Shown: one piece after another, positions 28,818 through 38,061 of the stretch
Numbering within the stretch: position 1 is the stretch's first letter
How the letters are laid out: every line of letters starts with the position of its first letter
Source of the DNA: Anaplasma phagocytophilum str. Webster
GTDB taxonomy: Bacteria > Pseudomonadota > Alphaproteobacteria > Rickettsiales > Anaplasmataceae
NCBI RefSeq assembly: GCF_000964685.1
Contig: NZ_LANS01000001.1
Span: 1,178,001 to 1,242,000, forward strand
DNA: 64,000 nt
Direction of reading: 5' to 3'
Made by a program: the position numbers and the translations under genes
The notes under the pieces: generated by a model
Database searches by the model: none
What the model saw: only the letters and a program-made list of their open reading frames with translations
Told to the model about the DNA's origin: nothing

Positions 28818-29087
28818 TACCATAAGGAACCTCTTATAGTTCTAGTTTGTACTGCGACGCAACAACGTGCTAGGTACAGATGCTCTTAGAGTGGGTGCGA
28901 TAGGTTACTGGAGTGATATACAGCAAAGTTCTTACTAAATAACAGGGCAGCTGTGGTTCCAAGCGTTGTATTTGGCGCTCCTAACTTTTTTCTCTATTTC
29001 ATGCTCTTTCAGATGACAGGTTTCTTAAAGCATTAGAAAGGATCTTGAAGCCCTGTTAACCCAAGCTAGTTTTAGATCATTATTACA
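28818..29087 (+). pseudogene. Second aspartate aminotransferase 3'-end remnant
   Basis: Readable pieces of the same gene end as at 4905-5400: a PKG-like start near 28831, LGTDALRVG-like sequence (28868-28895), then AAVVPSVVFGAPNFFLYFM (28950-29010) and SDDRFLKALERILKP (29010-29055). Stops and frameshifts interrupt it. DNA similarity to the first remnant continues past the coding end (AAGCTAGTTTTAGATCATTA), so flanking DNA was copied too. It lies 5 bp from tRNA-Met. Confidence 0.65.
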
Positions 29088-29091
29088 CAAG

Positions 29092-29163
29092 TGGCTAAGG
29101 AGGGATTCGAACCCCCGGCCCGGAGATTATGATGCTCCTGCTCTACCCCTGAGCTACCTAGCC
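29092..29163 (-). tRNA. Elongator tRNA-Met (anticodon CAT)
   Basis: The minus strand folds as a cloverleaf: acceptor GGCTAGG with CTTAGCC plus discriminator A, D arm GCTC...GAGC, anticodon stem GGAGC/TCTCC with loop ATCATAA (anticodon CAT), and T arm GGGGG-TTCGAAT-CCCTC. The acceptor GGCTA and the D arm TAGCTCAG match bacterial elongator tRNA-Met rather than the CAT-bearing tRNA-Ile2. The last anticodon-stem pair is a C-T mismatch. CCA is not encoded. Confidence 0.9.
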
Positions 29164-29551
29164 CCAAGGTTATGGAGGTACCATATCTTTTGCGTTCTTG
29201 CAATATACTATTGCGCTGCCCTATGATTTCTATATTACGGGGGCTTTCTTCTTACGGGTATTTATGATGCATATAGCAATTCCAAGTTATAAAAGTTAAG
29301 TATTTATATACATTATCAGTATAACATTTAGAGCATTTGCATATGTTGTTCTTCTTATGCATATGGTCATTGCTTTAAATTGTCGAGGTTTATATTACCT
29401 ATAGTCTAACCTCTAAGGATTTATGCATTGTATAGACGGCGTGCATGTGCTATACAATTTCTTTTCATTAAAATCTTAGGTCTTTTTTAACTAAAGATCT
29501 AATGGGGTCTAATTTATTAATAATTATAGGTATTACAAGGATAGTTAGGTT
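29164..29551. other. Divergent intergenic region, 388 bp
   Basis: Lies between tRNA-Met (minus) and the 301-residue membrane protein (plus). AT-rich; promoter sequences are expected but not clear. No gene seen. Confidence 0.4.
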
Positions 29552-30457
29552 GTGTCTACCTATAACAGAGCATCTTTATATAGAAAAAACATGTTAGAAA
29601 ATTTAAAGAAATTAAGTAAGGAGAGAGAAAATAATAACCTCTTCTACTTAGTAGATAGAAATAGAGCGCGCATCGATACGTCTCTGATGCATGCCTCTTC
29701 TTTAGCGCACTTAACCTCCATGGTCATGTGGTGCATAGTCTATGCAATAGCCTTGGTTGCTTTAAGTCAAGAAAAGTCGCTGGTGTGTGAGGCGCGGAAG
29801 TGTCTTATCTTATTTACTATGGGATTAGTGATTTTAGGATATGGAATATACGCATTACGCCTTGGGCTTGCTGCAACAAAGTCACAGCAGGAAGAGCATG
29901 AAAAACCACATGCAATAGCCGTAGCTGAGAAAATAGAGCTTGTGACCAGAGTATTAGAGGCAGCGATTTTTACCATACTAACATGTGTTTCAATGGCACT
30001 ACTTGTCCAAGGAAAAAGCACGCCTGCATGCTTAACATTTTTCGGAATGATAGCCTCATTACTATCTATTGCTGCATCTACTGCTGGGATATACAGGCTG
30101 AATAAGCTATCAGAAACAGAAAGATCAAATCACTATAGAGCTCTTATAGCACTCCGCTTACTCTCTATAGCGCTTGGGGCAAGTAGTATATGTTTGGGAA
30201 CTGTTTGTATGGTGCCTTCTATACAGATGTCAGAAGGAGTGCAAACTTCTCTAAGGTTAATGATAAGTTTTGGATGGATATTGGCAATTGCAGGAGCCAT
30301 GATAGTTGCATACGCTTCTTCTAAATCTGTGCAGCATAGTAATCCTGACATAAATGCTTCGTTATCGCCTAGCAGCAATAGAGATGCTTCTGTAGGGCTA
30401 TGTGTAGAGGACTGTATTCCTACTTTCCAAAATAACAGCATATCTGTTGCTCATTGA
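29552..30457 (+). CDS. Six-span membrane protein of unknown function, 301 aa
   Basis: I start at the GTG at 29552 with AAGGA about 10 bp upstream; an ATG at 29591 is an alternative. The N-terminal 45 residues are basic and hydrophilic. Six hydrophobic spans follow at about residues 51-72, 84-106, 133-153, 160-181, 197-221 and 235-255, arranged as three hairpins. The C-terminal 45 residues are polar. No transporter signature is visible and I do not recognise a family. Paired spans with short loops and polar ends recall vacuole-membrane proteins of intracellular bacteria (Inc-like style). It opens the accessory block 29.5-53.6 kb. Confidence 0.75.
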   Translation: MSTYNRASLYRKNMLENLKKLSKERENNNLFYLVDRNRARIDTSLMHASSLAHLTSMVMWCIVYAIALVALSQEKSLVCEARKCLILFTMGLVILGYGIYALRLGLAATKSQQEEHEKPHAIAVAEKIELVTRVLEAAIFTILTCVSMALLVQGKSTPACLTFFGMIASLLSIAASTAGIYRLNKLSETERSNHYRALIALRLLSIALGASSICLGTVCMVPSIQMSEGVQTSLRLMISFGWILAIAGAMIVAYASSKSVQHSNPDINASLSPSSNRDASVGLCVEDCIPTFQNNSISVAH

Positions 30458-31186
30458 TGTGTAGACAGGGGAAATATTAGCGGTTATGAAAATTGCATTT
30501 TTGCTTTAAAGAGTGTCTACCTCTTGGGCATAAGGCCATGCAGCATTTTTATATGTAGCTGGCTCTATGGCCTTCATACCAACAGGCATGGGTACTGTTA
30601 GCAAAGGATGGATGTATTGTATAATACATGTTAGCCAATCTGAATATGTCGACGATTACGTTGCTAATTTAGAGTTAGGGCATATGATGCACGGGGAGTA
30701 GCGCTCTCAGAGTGGTACCTTTTCTCACCTGTGCATGAGGGAGCTAGGCACTTCTTTTTCAATGAAGCTAGTGAGGTACCGTTTTTTATTTTGGCTATAC
30801 GATGCTCTCATCTAGGTAAGACAGATACAGGCTCATCGTCAATTTTTACGTTTACTATCTGATGTCGTATATGAGATATGGGGAGTTACATAGTATTAGG
30901 AGATAATACAATAGAAATTGATTTATTATCTTCTTCGTACCTGATGTTTATATAAAAACTGATCTAAGATATGACAGACATCCTTCTCAGACTGCGTATT
31001 CATCCTATGCAGCTTTCCTTTCGTAAAAGTATATAAACTGATAGATGCAGTTCTTATGATAACTTACTACTATTATCGAAACAAAATGCTTTTATTAAAG
31101 TAAAGGTATAAAATCTAGCTGACGGATTTAAACCAAAACTTTTGTATGTTGTAGGCCTTTTACTTTACTATATCTAACAAGCCAAA
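30458..31186. other. Convergent intergenic region with a gene scrap
   Basis: Lies between convergent genes. It contains an open remnant without a start at 30668-30862; otherwise nothing is recognisable. Confidence 0.4.
30668..30862 (+). pseudogene. C-terminal scrap of an unrecognised protein, 64 codons
   Basis: Open from an upstream TAA to a TGA at 30860-30862, with no Met. It reads AYDARGVALSEWYLFSPV, then EVPFFILAIRCSHLGKTD and SSSIFTFTI. The sequence looks protein-like rather than random, with well-spaced hydrophobic and charged residues. I cannot assign it. It is probably the tail of a gene whose front has been lost. Confidence 0.3.
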
Positions 31187-31223
31187 TCTGACACAAGCCC
31201 CATTCCTTGGAGCTTGTGTCAGA
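31187..31223. terminator. 12-bp perfect stem-loop between convergent genes
   Basis: TCTGACACAAGC (31187-31198) pairs exactly with GCTTGTGTCAGA (31212-31223) across a 13-nt loop. It lies 96 bp beyond the stop of the minus-strand 753-residue gene. The T-tract is weak on both sides, so it may be a bidirectional terminator or 3' stabiliser. Confidence 0.5.
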
Positions 31224-31318
31224 GGAATTCACCATTACAAACATATTTCCTAGTATGTTCCCTATGCATTCTTAGCAACTCTGTACGTAAAAATATTTTG
31301 ATACATTCTCGTATTAAT

Positions 31319-33580
31319 TCAGCTCATAGCTACATCATTAATCGTACCCAGCGGTGTAGAAGATATTTCTTCAGTTTTAGGAGATACAGCAGCCGGTTCA
31401 CCAGTTTCATTTGCCACAGAAGGAATAGGAGTTTCTTGCTCCTGGAAGTATAGCTGAGGGCTATTTTTTCCGTCCCTACGTATGGTCATCAAGTAGTTTA
31501 CGTTAGCATCAATTCCTCCATATGCAAGAATCAGATAGTACATAATTAAGGCGTAGACCGAAGCTATTGCCACTATTATTGCGGGTAATGCTATTACGTA
31601 TACAGCGTATAGTGACGCAAATGTCCAGACAACAGCGGAAGAAGCGATGATGTAAGGGGTCTTGCGAAATAATCGGTGCTTTAAAGGTCTATGAGAGAAG
31701 GTTTCAATAATTTTTTTGCGTTTTGCCTCATCTAAATTACATAATTGATATAGATCTTCTTCACAAACAGGGGTATCGGATTCTAGAAAAGTTATGCTGT
31801 TCTCTTCATCTTCCGCACCTTTTTTTGCTGTAGAAAGATTTACTGAATAGTGTTTAAAGTTATTTTCTATGTCTTCGAATAATTGATGAACGTAACTTCC
31901 ATCATCAGAAAAAACAGTGGCATTAGGTGATGCTGAGATTTCAAGTAGTTCCTCGATTGACAGAGCTTCGGTCTTGTAATTTCCCATGAGTTTAGTAAAG
32001 TGCTTCGCTGACGCCATAGCTTGTGCATTTTGCATGAATTTTTCTATATCATGTACTCTTGGCAATATACTCTCATAAGCTAACTGTGGTATATGCTCAT
32101 GGTCGAACAGTATGACTTCGGACAAATTTTTCCTTAACTTATTATCAATCCCATCGCGTGCATCCTGATAGAATGATTTGCTATGAATTTTTCCACAAGC
32201 TTTCTTCAATTCCACTATAAATACGTCCCAGTTTAAATGGGGAACCATTTCCTGTATGGATGCAAAAATGTTTTGTATATCTTCAAGCAAAGCAAGATCT
32301 GCTGGAGATAATGTTCCTTCTTCAGATGTATTGAGAATATCTGATTTATTAAAATATAAATTATCTTTATCTATCTTTTCAAATCCCATATTCAATAAGC
32401 GGAGTTTTCCGTTTTCTATTATTATTTCTTCACCAGTAAATCTTTTTCCAGGATACAGAATAAGAGAGACAGCAGCTAACCTCTCTAACCCGTAATCTGT
32501 GTTATATTGCAGAGGTCCCATAACTTGCAGGTCTAGACTTTTTAGACTGGACACCATTGCGATGGCATCTTTTCCCTTCGATTTTATAAAATCACGGATG
32601 TCACTCTTCTTTATATCATTAGACGTGCACTTTTCCGCTTCAGTTGCTTTTAGTTTTAGAAACTCCTGTACGATACGGCGTAACTCATCACTATAGTCCA
32701 CAAGTGGATGAAAGCATTTTTCAGCCGAATCTAATAGCGCTTCACCCTTTTCCTCTTGGGCATATTTGAAAATCATAAGATAAGTAATGAGCGTGTTATA
32801 CGAAAGTTTTAAGTTGCCTATTCCGCCTACCATTGTCGTTAAGACGACATGAAACATAGAAAGATAGTCTTTCAGAGCTATGGTATGCAGTTCTTGTAGA
32901 AAAATAGGGTAATTTCTATTTTGCAGTGCTTTGTACAAACCCGAATTCTTTGTTATAAAAGACGTTGTATATGAATGTTCATCCTCGGGGTGTTTATCAT
33001 AGTTGTCTACAACAGTTATCCAAGACGTATACAGTAACCTGAGAGCATCATCATCATTCAAATCTGCTATTATTTTTTCATCATTAAAATTTTTTGTTAA
33101 ACTACTACACGCAGCAACCGCTAATTCCGCAGCAGTTTTTCTTATCATGCTTCTATTATAACTTAGCAAGGTAAGCGCATTATCCACATTATAGTTCAAG
33201 CAAACTCGATGAATTTCGCTTAAAGTTCCTTCTATCTTAAAGCCATGCCCGGCTCTATCAAGGTTACAAAAGCCCTTTAACGTTGTGACATGCTCTTCAA
33301 TATCCAGATCCGCAGGCAAGTAATTATCTTCCATCAAGAGATTGTATAGCGGATCACAAATTAGAGCATAGCAAGTTTCAGTATTCAGCTTACCACCATT
33401 ATGCCGACTTACATACTTTGCCATTTTTGTCGAAAAGAGAAGAAGATTCCCACACTTTTTTAGCTCTTCTTCTCTCCACTCATTAACCTTTGAAGCTTCG
33501 TCAACAGTAGGGTCACAAGCACCCACGCAATCTACTCTCTTTCCTTTTTTATTTTTATTTAAAACCAAACTAATGCTCAT
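31319..33580 (-). CDS. Large hypothetical protein with C-terminal membrane hairpin, 753 aa
   Basis: The ATG at 33580 has GGAG about 6 bp upstream. Most of the protein (to about residue 630) is soluble and helical with many Lys/Glu/Leu segments. Near the C-terminus two adjacent hydrophobic spans (YIIASSAVVWTFASLYAVYV and IVAIASVYALIMYYLILA) form a hairpin, followed by about 70 polar, Pro/Glu-rich residues. The membrane hairpin is thus C-terminal, unlike its neighbours at 34357, 40737 and 51412, where it is N-terminal. I do not recognise a family; a weak resemblance of residues 215-270 to the module shared by those neighbours is uncertain. Divergent from the 1191-residue gene. Confidence 0.8.
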   Translation of the reverse strand: MSISLVLNKNKKGKRVDCVGACDPTVDEASKVNEWREEELKKCGNLLLFSTKMAKYVSRHNGGKLNTETCYALICDPLYNLLMEDNYLPADLDIEEHVTTLKGFCNLDRAGHGFKIEGTLSEIHRVCLNYNVDNALTLLSYNRSMIRKTAAELAVAACSSLTKNFNDEKIIADLNDDDALRLLYTSWITVVDNYDKHPEDEHSYTTSFITKNSGLYKALQNRNYPIFLQELHTIALKDYLSMFHVVLTTMVGGIGNLKLSYNTLITYLMIFKYAQEEKGEALLDSAEKCFHPLVDYSDELRRIVQEFLKLKATEAEKCTSNDIKKSDIRDFIKSKGKDAIAMVSSLKSLDLQVMGPLQYNTDYGLERLAAVSLILYPGKRFTGEEIIIENGKLRLLNMGFEKIDKDNLYFNKSDILNTSEEGTLSPADLALLEDIQNIFASIQEMVPHLNWDVFIVELKKACGKIHSKSFYQDARDGIDNKLRKNLSEVILFDHEHIPQLAYESILPRVHDIEKFMQNAQAMASAKHFTKLMGNYKTEALSIEELLEISASPNATVFSDDGSYVHQLFEDIENNFKHYSVNLSTAKKGAEDEENSITFLESDTPVCEEDLYQLCNLDEAKRKKIIETFSHRPLKHRLFRKTPYIIASSAVVWTFASLYAVYVIALPAIIVAIASVYALIMYYLILAYGGIDANVNYLMTIRRDGKNSPQLYFQEQETPIPSVANETGEPAAVSPKTEEISSTPLGTINDVAMS

Positions 33581-34356
33581 CGTAGCTCCAGAGAAAAGTA
33601 ATTATTACATTTAATAAAGTACTAATTTTTTTAACGCAAGGCTGATGACATTGTTACTATATTAATAGTATGCAATATGATCGAAGTTATTTTAGAGCAG
33701 ATTATTTATGCATTGTGCATTTCTCCGCGACCTACCTTTATCAATAATTGTTGAGAAATTTTCAAAGCAGCATTTTCACCGCTTCAGTAGAGCTTATAAT
33801 CGCCCTGCGATATTGCTAAATCAGTTAAATCAAAAAAAATCATTGATTTAACTTATTAAATATCATCTAATAAGTTTACGTTTATTTAATAAATTAAATA
33901 ATGCTTGGCTTACCGCAAGAGAAAGCATCTTTACACGTATATTCTATAATTTATATGTATTTAGAGAGTGTATCTACTATATATAGCAGAAGCAAAGATA
34001 TTGCATTTTTGCTTTTAGCATGTTAGATAGCGCGGCATGTTGATTTTATGCAACATTTATAGAAAATGATAAGTATTATTAACGTTAGGATTTGGAGTAA
34101 AAATTAAAGAAATTAGGTTACCTGGTGCAGATAGGTTAATTTTCTTTATTTTATACAATGATGAAAGAGGGTTTGAGATAGGCCTTTAGTAGCGTATGTG
34201 TCTGATGGTTAGCTTTGGTGCTGCTATTTTAATAGTTATTGTTGGTTAAGTGAGTTTTGTGAAGCATTGTACTTATCTGTTGTGTTCTCGTAAGGGGAAT
34301 GCTTACGGCGATTGGAAGGTAACTGGTTGCTATGTGTGCTGCATCGGGTTTTATAG
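33581..34356. other. Divergent promoter region, 776 bp, very AT-rich
   Basis: Separates the divergent 753- and 1191-residue genes. It contains a cluster of adjacent perfect inverted repeats (33824-33893) but no gene. Confidence 0.5.
33824..33893. promoter_or_regulatory. Cluster of three adjacent AT-rich inverted repeats
   Basis: GTTAAATCAA (33824-33833) pairs with TTGATTTAAC (33843-33852). Sharing that last base, CTTATTA (33852-33858) pairs with TAATAAG (33868-33874). TTTATTTAATAAA (33881-33893) is nearly palindromic. Three symmetric elements in 70 bp between divergent genes suggest operator sites or terminators. Confidence 0.4.
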
Positions 34357-37300
34357 ATGGGATTTGAAAAAAGTATGAGAGATGAAGTGGGTAAAAGGTT
34401 AGTGTCTGGCAAAGCTCGAACCAATATTGGGCGAGAGTTTGCGTCTTGGGTGGAATCAACTGGATACACAAGGTCTCGTAATACTCTGGGTATTCTTATT
34501 GTAAGTACAATGAGTATAGGGTGTGCTTTTTCATACTATGCTTCTCGAGCTAAAGCAGTGATTGGGGTTACGGTTTTTTCTACGTATGCAATTATTTTTT
34601 TAGCGATGTCCACCGCGTTTCTTGTGGCTCTGGCTGTAGTTTTGCGAGATAAAGAGGATTTAAAAGAAATAGAGCGCTTAAATGAAAAGGTGAAATCTGG
34701 TGATATTGCATTTATAGCGATTGAGGAGGAGAAAACTAGCACAGCACATACAGGACTAAGTAAAGAGGAGGTAGAAGAGTCAAGCTGGGAAATAGAAGCT
34801 GATTCTGACGCCGATGAAATGACGTACACTTCGGGTGATGAATGGGGGGCAAAATTCTGTTTTGCAGGCGATAGGCTAGATGAGTTTATTGAGCATGCTA
34901 ATAGCAGCCCTGAAAAAAATTTAGCTTTGTATACATATCCTCTAGCGAAGGGGATGGAACTAGTAAAAAGTGGGTTCTCAGGCGAGGAAGATATGCATAC
35001 ACCTTCACCTTTTAAGGGGGCGTTACTATCTAGATTGAAGATAGATTTAATGGATAGGGGGCAGCTATTAAGGATTATACTTGGGGAATACGATAGTGCA
35101 CTGGGTTTTAAGAGGGATGGTTGCGCATTCGGTTTTTATTTAGATTACCATTTGAATCGTTTGGAAAAGCGCATATATTTGCTTGGCTTTATTGGGAGGG
35201 GTGGGCGAAGTTGCCGTGTTGAGACGGATGATGAAGTGCATTTGAGAGAGCTGCGGAGATTATTTGGAGAAACGGGGCTTTTAAAAGATTTTGACGAGAA
35301 TAGAGCATATTTTGAAAATATGCGTGGGTGCTCAAATTTAGCTAAAAGCCATGTTGGGCTTATAGATTACCTCATCAACAACATTCCTGAAAATTCTACT
35401 AGTGGGCTAAGTGGCACGAGTGTTGATGCACTAAGGTCAGTTTGTGCTTTGTCAAGATATGGCAATCTATTTCTTGAAGAGACAAGTAAGGATAAGAGCG
35501 GGTCATGGTTTCCTAAAAAAATGCAGGAGAAAAATGAACTTAGCTACGGAGATGCGAGAAGGGTAAACACGCTACAATCACCCTTTGTGCGTTTAATAAC
35601 GGCTAAATTTGCTCTTGATCGTGGATTTCGCTGCGCACTTCTTTCCTCTATTTTCTGCGCCATAAGTATTTCTGAAGAAGGACATTTTACTCTAGATACA
35701 GACAATGTTGCATATCTATGTCGCTTTGTTCCGTGGTTAATGCAGACAATGAAAATTTTTGTGGAAGCGGCTAATTTTAGAGGGAGTTCTATTGGGCTAA
35801 GAGGGGAAGAGGCGATACACGCGAATTTAAGCAGAGTAAAATGCTTTAAAGAAGCAGTTTCTTATGCTGATGAAGGAGTATTGGAAACCTTACAAAGCTA
35901 TGTTGATGAAAGGATAATGAGAGATAGAAAGAATCCATTCATTGCTCAAGATCCAGGGGCTTACATCTTTTTAGAATACCAAGCGTTATGGAGAGCAGCG
36001 AAAAATGAAGAGTATAGTTTGGATAGTTTTCGAACAGATAGTGTACAACGCTCAGCGGATGATCTGGAAATAGCTCTTTGCCTTTTAGAAAAGGAGCATG
36101 AGATTAATGAATCAAGAGTTGCTTGGTTTATGCAAGAGTTTACTGCTTCTTTGGTGGCTTCAGAATTATTAACTGTAGAAAGAAGGATGCGGTGTCGTTT
36201 TAACGAAAAGATGGATTACAGTATTGATGGTTTAATTAAATTCGTTAAGAGCGGGAGTATTCAGCCAGATGATACAGAGAGACTGATTGCTTGGTCATTG
36301 GATGGTATATGGAAGGAAGATAGGGAATGGAAAAGTCGTGCACTATTCTCCGATGCTTTAAAAAGGGAATGTATAATAGATGATTATGTTCCAAGTGAAA
36401 AAATAAAAGTAGACATAGAGGGGTTGCGTAGTGGGACGAAGGCTACACGGGGTGACTCTCTAAGAAGAACGTTGCAGGCATCAACTATGGGTGAGGGGGA
36501 TGATCTGTATGCCTCATCTTCTTTAGGTGCTATAGACATTACTGAAGAACATAGAAAATACGAGGAAGATCTCAGGTCATTGCCTAGCCAATCCACGATA
36601 GATAAGCAGAAAAGAGGAGAGACTCGAGATGATATATCTCAACCTCTTCAAGGTAGTACATGTGTTTCCTACGTGATGCAAGACATGGGTGCATTGTTTG
36701 GAGAATCTTTCCTGCTTGGTTCGTGTATAAAACATTGCAGGAGAGTAGTGGAGAGGTATATAGAGAGGGGTTTTACGTTGCAGGAAGCAATTGTTAAGAC
36801 TGGTTTTCTATATGATTTTCACACGCACCGTGTGAAATGGGAGCAAATGAGGCAATCCGGAGATTTGGATTGTGACGACAAAAAATGGATTGGAAATGCA
36901 TTAGAGGCTCTTGATCAAGGGAAATATGGAGGTCAGAGTTCACTTTTGTGCTCAGATAGCATTCCGAACATAGACATCAGAAACAATATACTAGGAGTAC
37001 ACACAGTTTTTGCCACAAGTTTGGTTGATAAGGTCATGGCAGAGGGAATGAAAGCGCTGCCCATAAAAGAAAGCGTGATTCATTTTCTGATAAGTCCAAC
37101 CTTTTGTGAACTGCTTATGATCTCTATTTTAGGGCGTAATACATCACTTGCAGCGGTGAAATATAGTAATGATGTAGGTCTTTATGAATATATGGACGCG
37201 CATGTTGTAGATGCTCTTTGCACTTATATGGAAACGTTGTTTCCATATAAGTGTGCGGAGGATAACACGGTAAAACGTATTGCTATAGACCCGAGACGTA

Positions 37301-37932
37301 AAATTATTATCCAGACTGCATTGGGTGTGACTTTGCGAAATACCATAGACAGTATCGAGCTTAATCCTCACAACAAATCTATTATAGAGATTAACAAAAT
37401 GACTGAAGGTGAAGATAGCGATTTATTACGTATTTTTATCTTTCTGAGAGTGGGGATGGATGGAGGGAGAGTTTCTGAAATTCTGTCTTCTTATAAGCAG
37501 TTCTCTTCTCGTAGCTCATATAAGGAGCATCTAGATGAACTTGTAGATGAAGTGATAATGGATAAAGGGGGGAGTGATTTACTATGCGACGCTATGATGT
37601 ACGCAATGGGTTTGAGTTTAGGGAGAGCGATAAAAAGAGAGGGAATCAAAACTATTGATGAATTCCGTAGATACACAGCTGGAATCGATAAGATTATGGT
37701 TGACTACTGCATGCTGGATGGAGAAGAAGGAGCTTTTTTCAAGTTACTTGCTAATTCTGTAGGATTTAATGGAGATTGCTTTTTATATTCAGAAGATAAA
37801 TCACAAGATGATATGATTCTTGGGATATTTAGGAATGAGAGCTATGGGAATGCTGCGATTGAGGGGAACCCTCCATCGTCTCTTGTATTGCAAGATTCGA
37901 AGGGATTGCAAGATAAGAGTTGGCAAGTTTGA
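34357..37932 (+). CDS. Large membrane-anchored hypothetical protein, 1191 aa
   Basis: Near the N-terminus two hydrophobic spans (about residues 45-65 and 68-92, ILIVSTMSIGCAFSYYA and TYAIIFLAMSTAFLVALAVVL) form a hairpin. A strongly acidic linker follows (about 115-170), and the rest is a long helical soluble part. Around residues 410-490 lies a module, RLITAKFALDRGFRCALLSS followed by a YLCRFVPWLMQTMKIFV helix. It resembles segments in the 3353-residue protein and the 713-residue protein, which I read as paralogy. No enzyme motif is visible. The ATG at 34357 is chosen; an in-frame ATG at 34375 is possible. The gene and the 271-residue gene downstream lie 129 bp apart on the same strand. Confidence 0.85.
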   Translation: MGFEKSMRDEVGKRLVSGKARTNIGREFASWVESTGYTRSRNTLGILIVSTMSIGCAFSYYASRAKAVIGVTVFSTYAIIFLAMSTAFLVALAVVLRDKEDLKEIERLNEKVKSGDIAFIAIEEEKTSTAHTGLSKEEVEESSWEIEADSDADEMTYTSGDEWGAKFCFAGDRLDEFIEHANSSPEKNLALYTYPLAKGMELVKSGFSGEEDMHTPSPFKGALLSRLKIDLMDRGQLLRIILGEYDSALGFKRDGCAFGFYLDYHLNRLEKRIYLLGFIGRGGRSCRVETDDEVHLRELRRLFGETGLLKDFDENRAYFENMRGCSNLAKSHVGLIDYLINNIPENSTSGLSGTSVDALRSVCALSRYGNLFLEETSKDKSGSWFPKKMQEKNELSYGDARRVNTLQSPFVRLITAKFALDRGFRCALLSSIFCAISISEEGHFTLDTDNVAYLCRFVPWLMQTMKIFVEAANFRGSSIGLRGEEAIHANLSRVKCFKEAVSYADEGVLETLQSYVDERIMRDRKNPFIAQDPGAYIFLEYQALWRAAKNEEYSLDSFRTDSVQRSADDLEIALCLLEKEHEINESRVAWFMQEFTASLVASELLTVERRMRCRFNEKMDYSIDGLIKFVKSGSIQPDDTERLIAWSLDGIWKEDREWKSRALFSDALKRECIIDDYVPSEKIKVDIEGLRSGTKATRGDSLRRTLQASTMGEGDDLYASSSLGAIDITEEHRKYEEDLRSLPSQSTIDKQKRGETRDDISQPLQGSTCVSYVMQDMGALFGESFLLGSCIKHCRRVVERYIERGFTLQEAIVKTGFLYDFHTHRVKWEQMRQSGDLDCDDKKWIGNALEALDQGKYGGQSSLLCSDSIPNIDIRNNILGVHTVFATSLVDKVMAEGMKALPIKESVIHFLISPTFCELLMISILGRNTSLAAVKYSNDVGLYEYMDAHVVDALCTYMETLFPYKCAEDNTVKRIAIDPRRKIIIQTALGVTLRNTIDSIELNPHNKSIIEINKMTEGEDSDLLRIFIFLRVGMDGGRVSEILSSYKQFSSRSSYKEHLDELVDEVIMDKGGSDLLCDAMMYAMGLSLGRAIKREGIKTIDEFRRYTAGIDKIMVDYCMLDGEEGAFFKLLANSVGFNGDCFLYSEDKSQDDMILGIFRNESYGNAAIEGNPPSSLVLQDSKGLQDKSWQV

Positions 37933-38061
37933 TTGAGGATAGGCGCGGTGTAATTCTCATAATCCTTAACCTACGTTAATTTTTTTGTTGCTATGGAGGG
38001 AGGGCACGGGTTCGCGTATTCATATAGAATTTAATATTAATATTTTAAAAGGTATTTATCT

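Noticed and set aside
29092-29163. tRNA-Ile2 (CAT anticodon read as k2CAU)
   Set aside because: Acceptor GGCTA and D-arm sequence match elongator tRNA-Met. Covariance scoring plus a TilS-determinant check would settle it.
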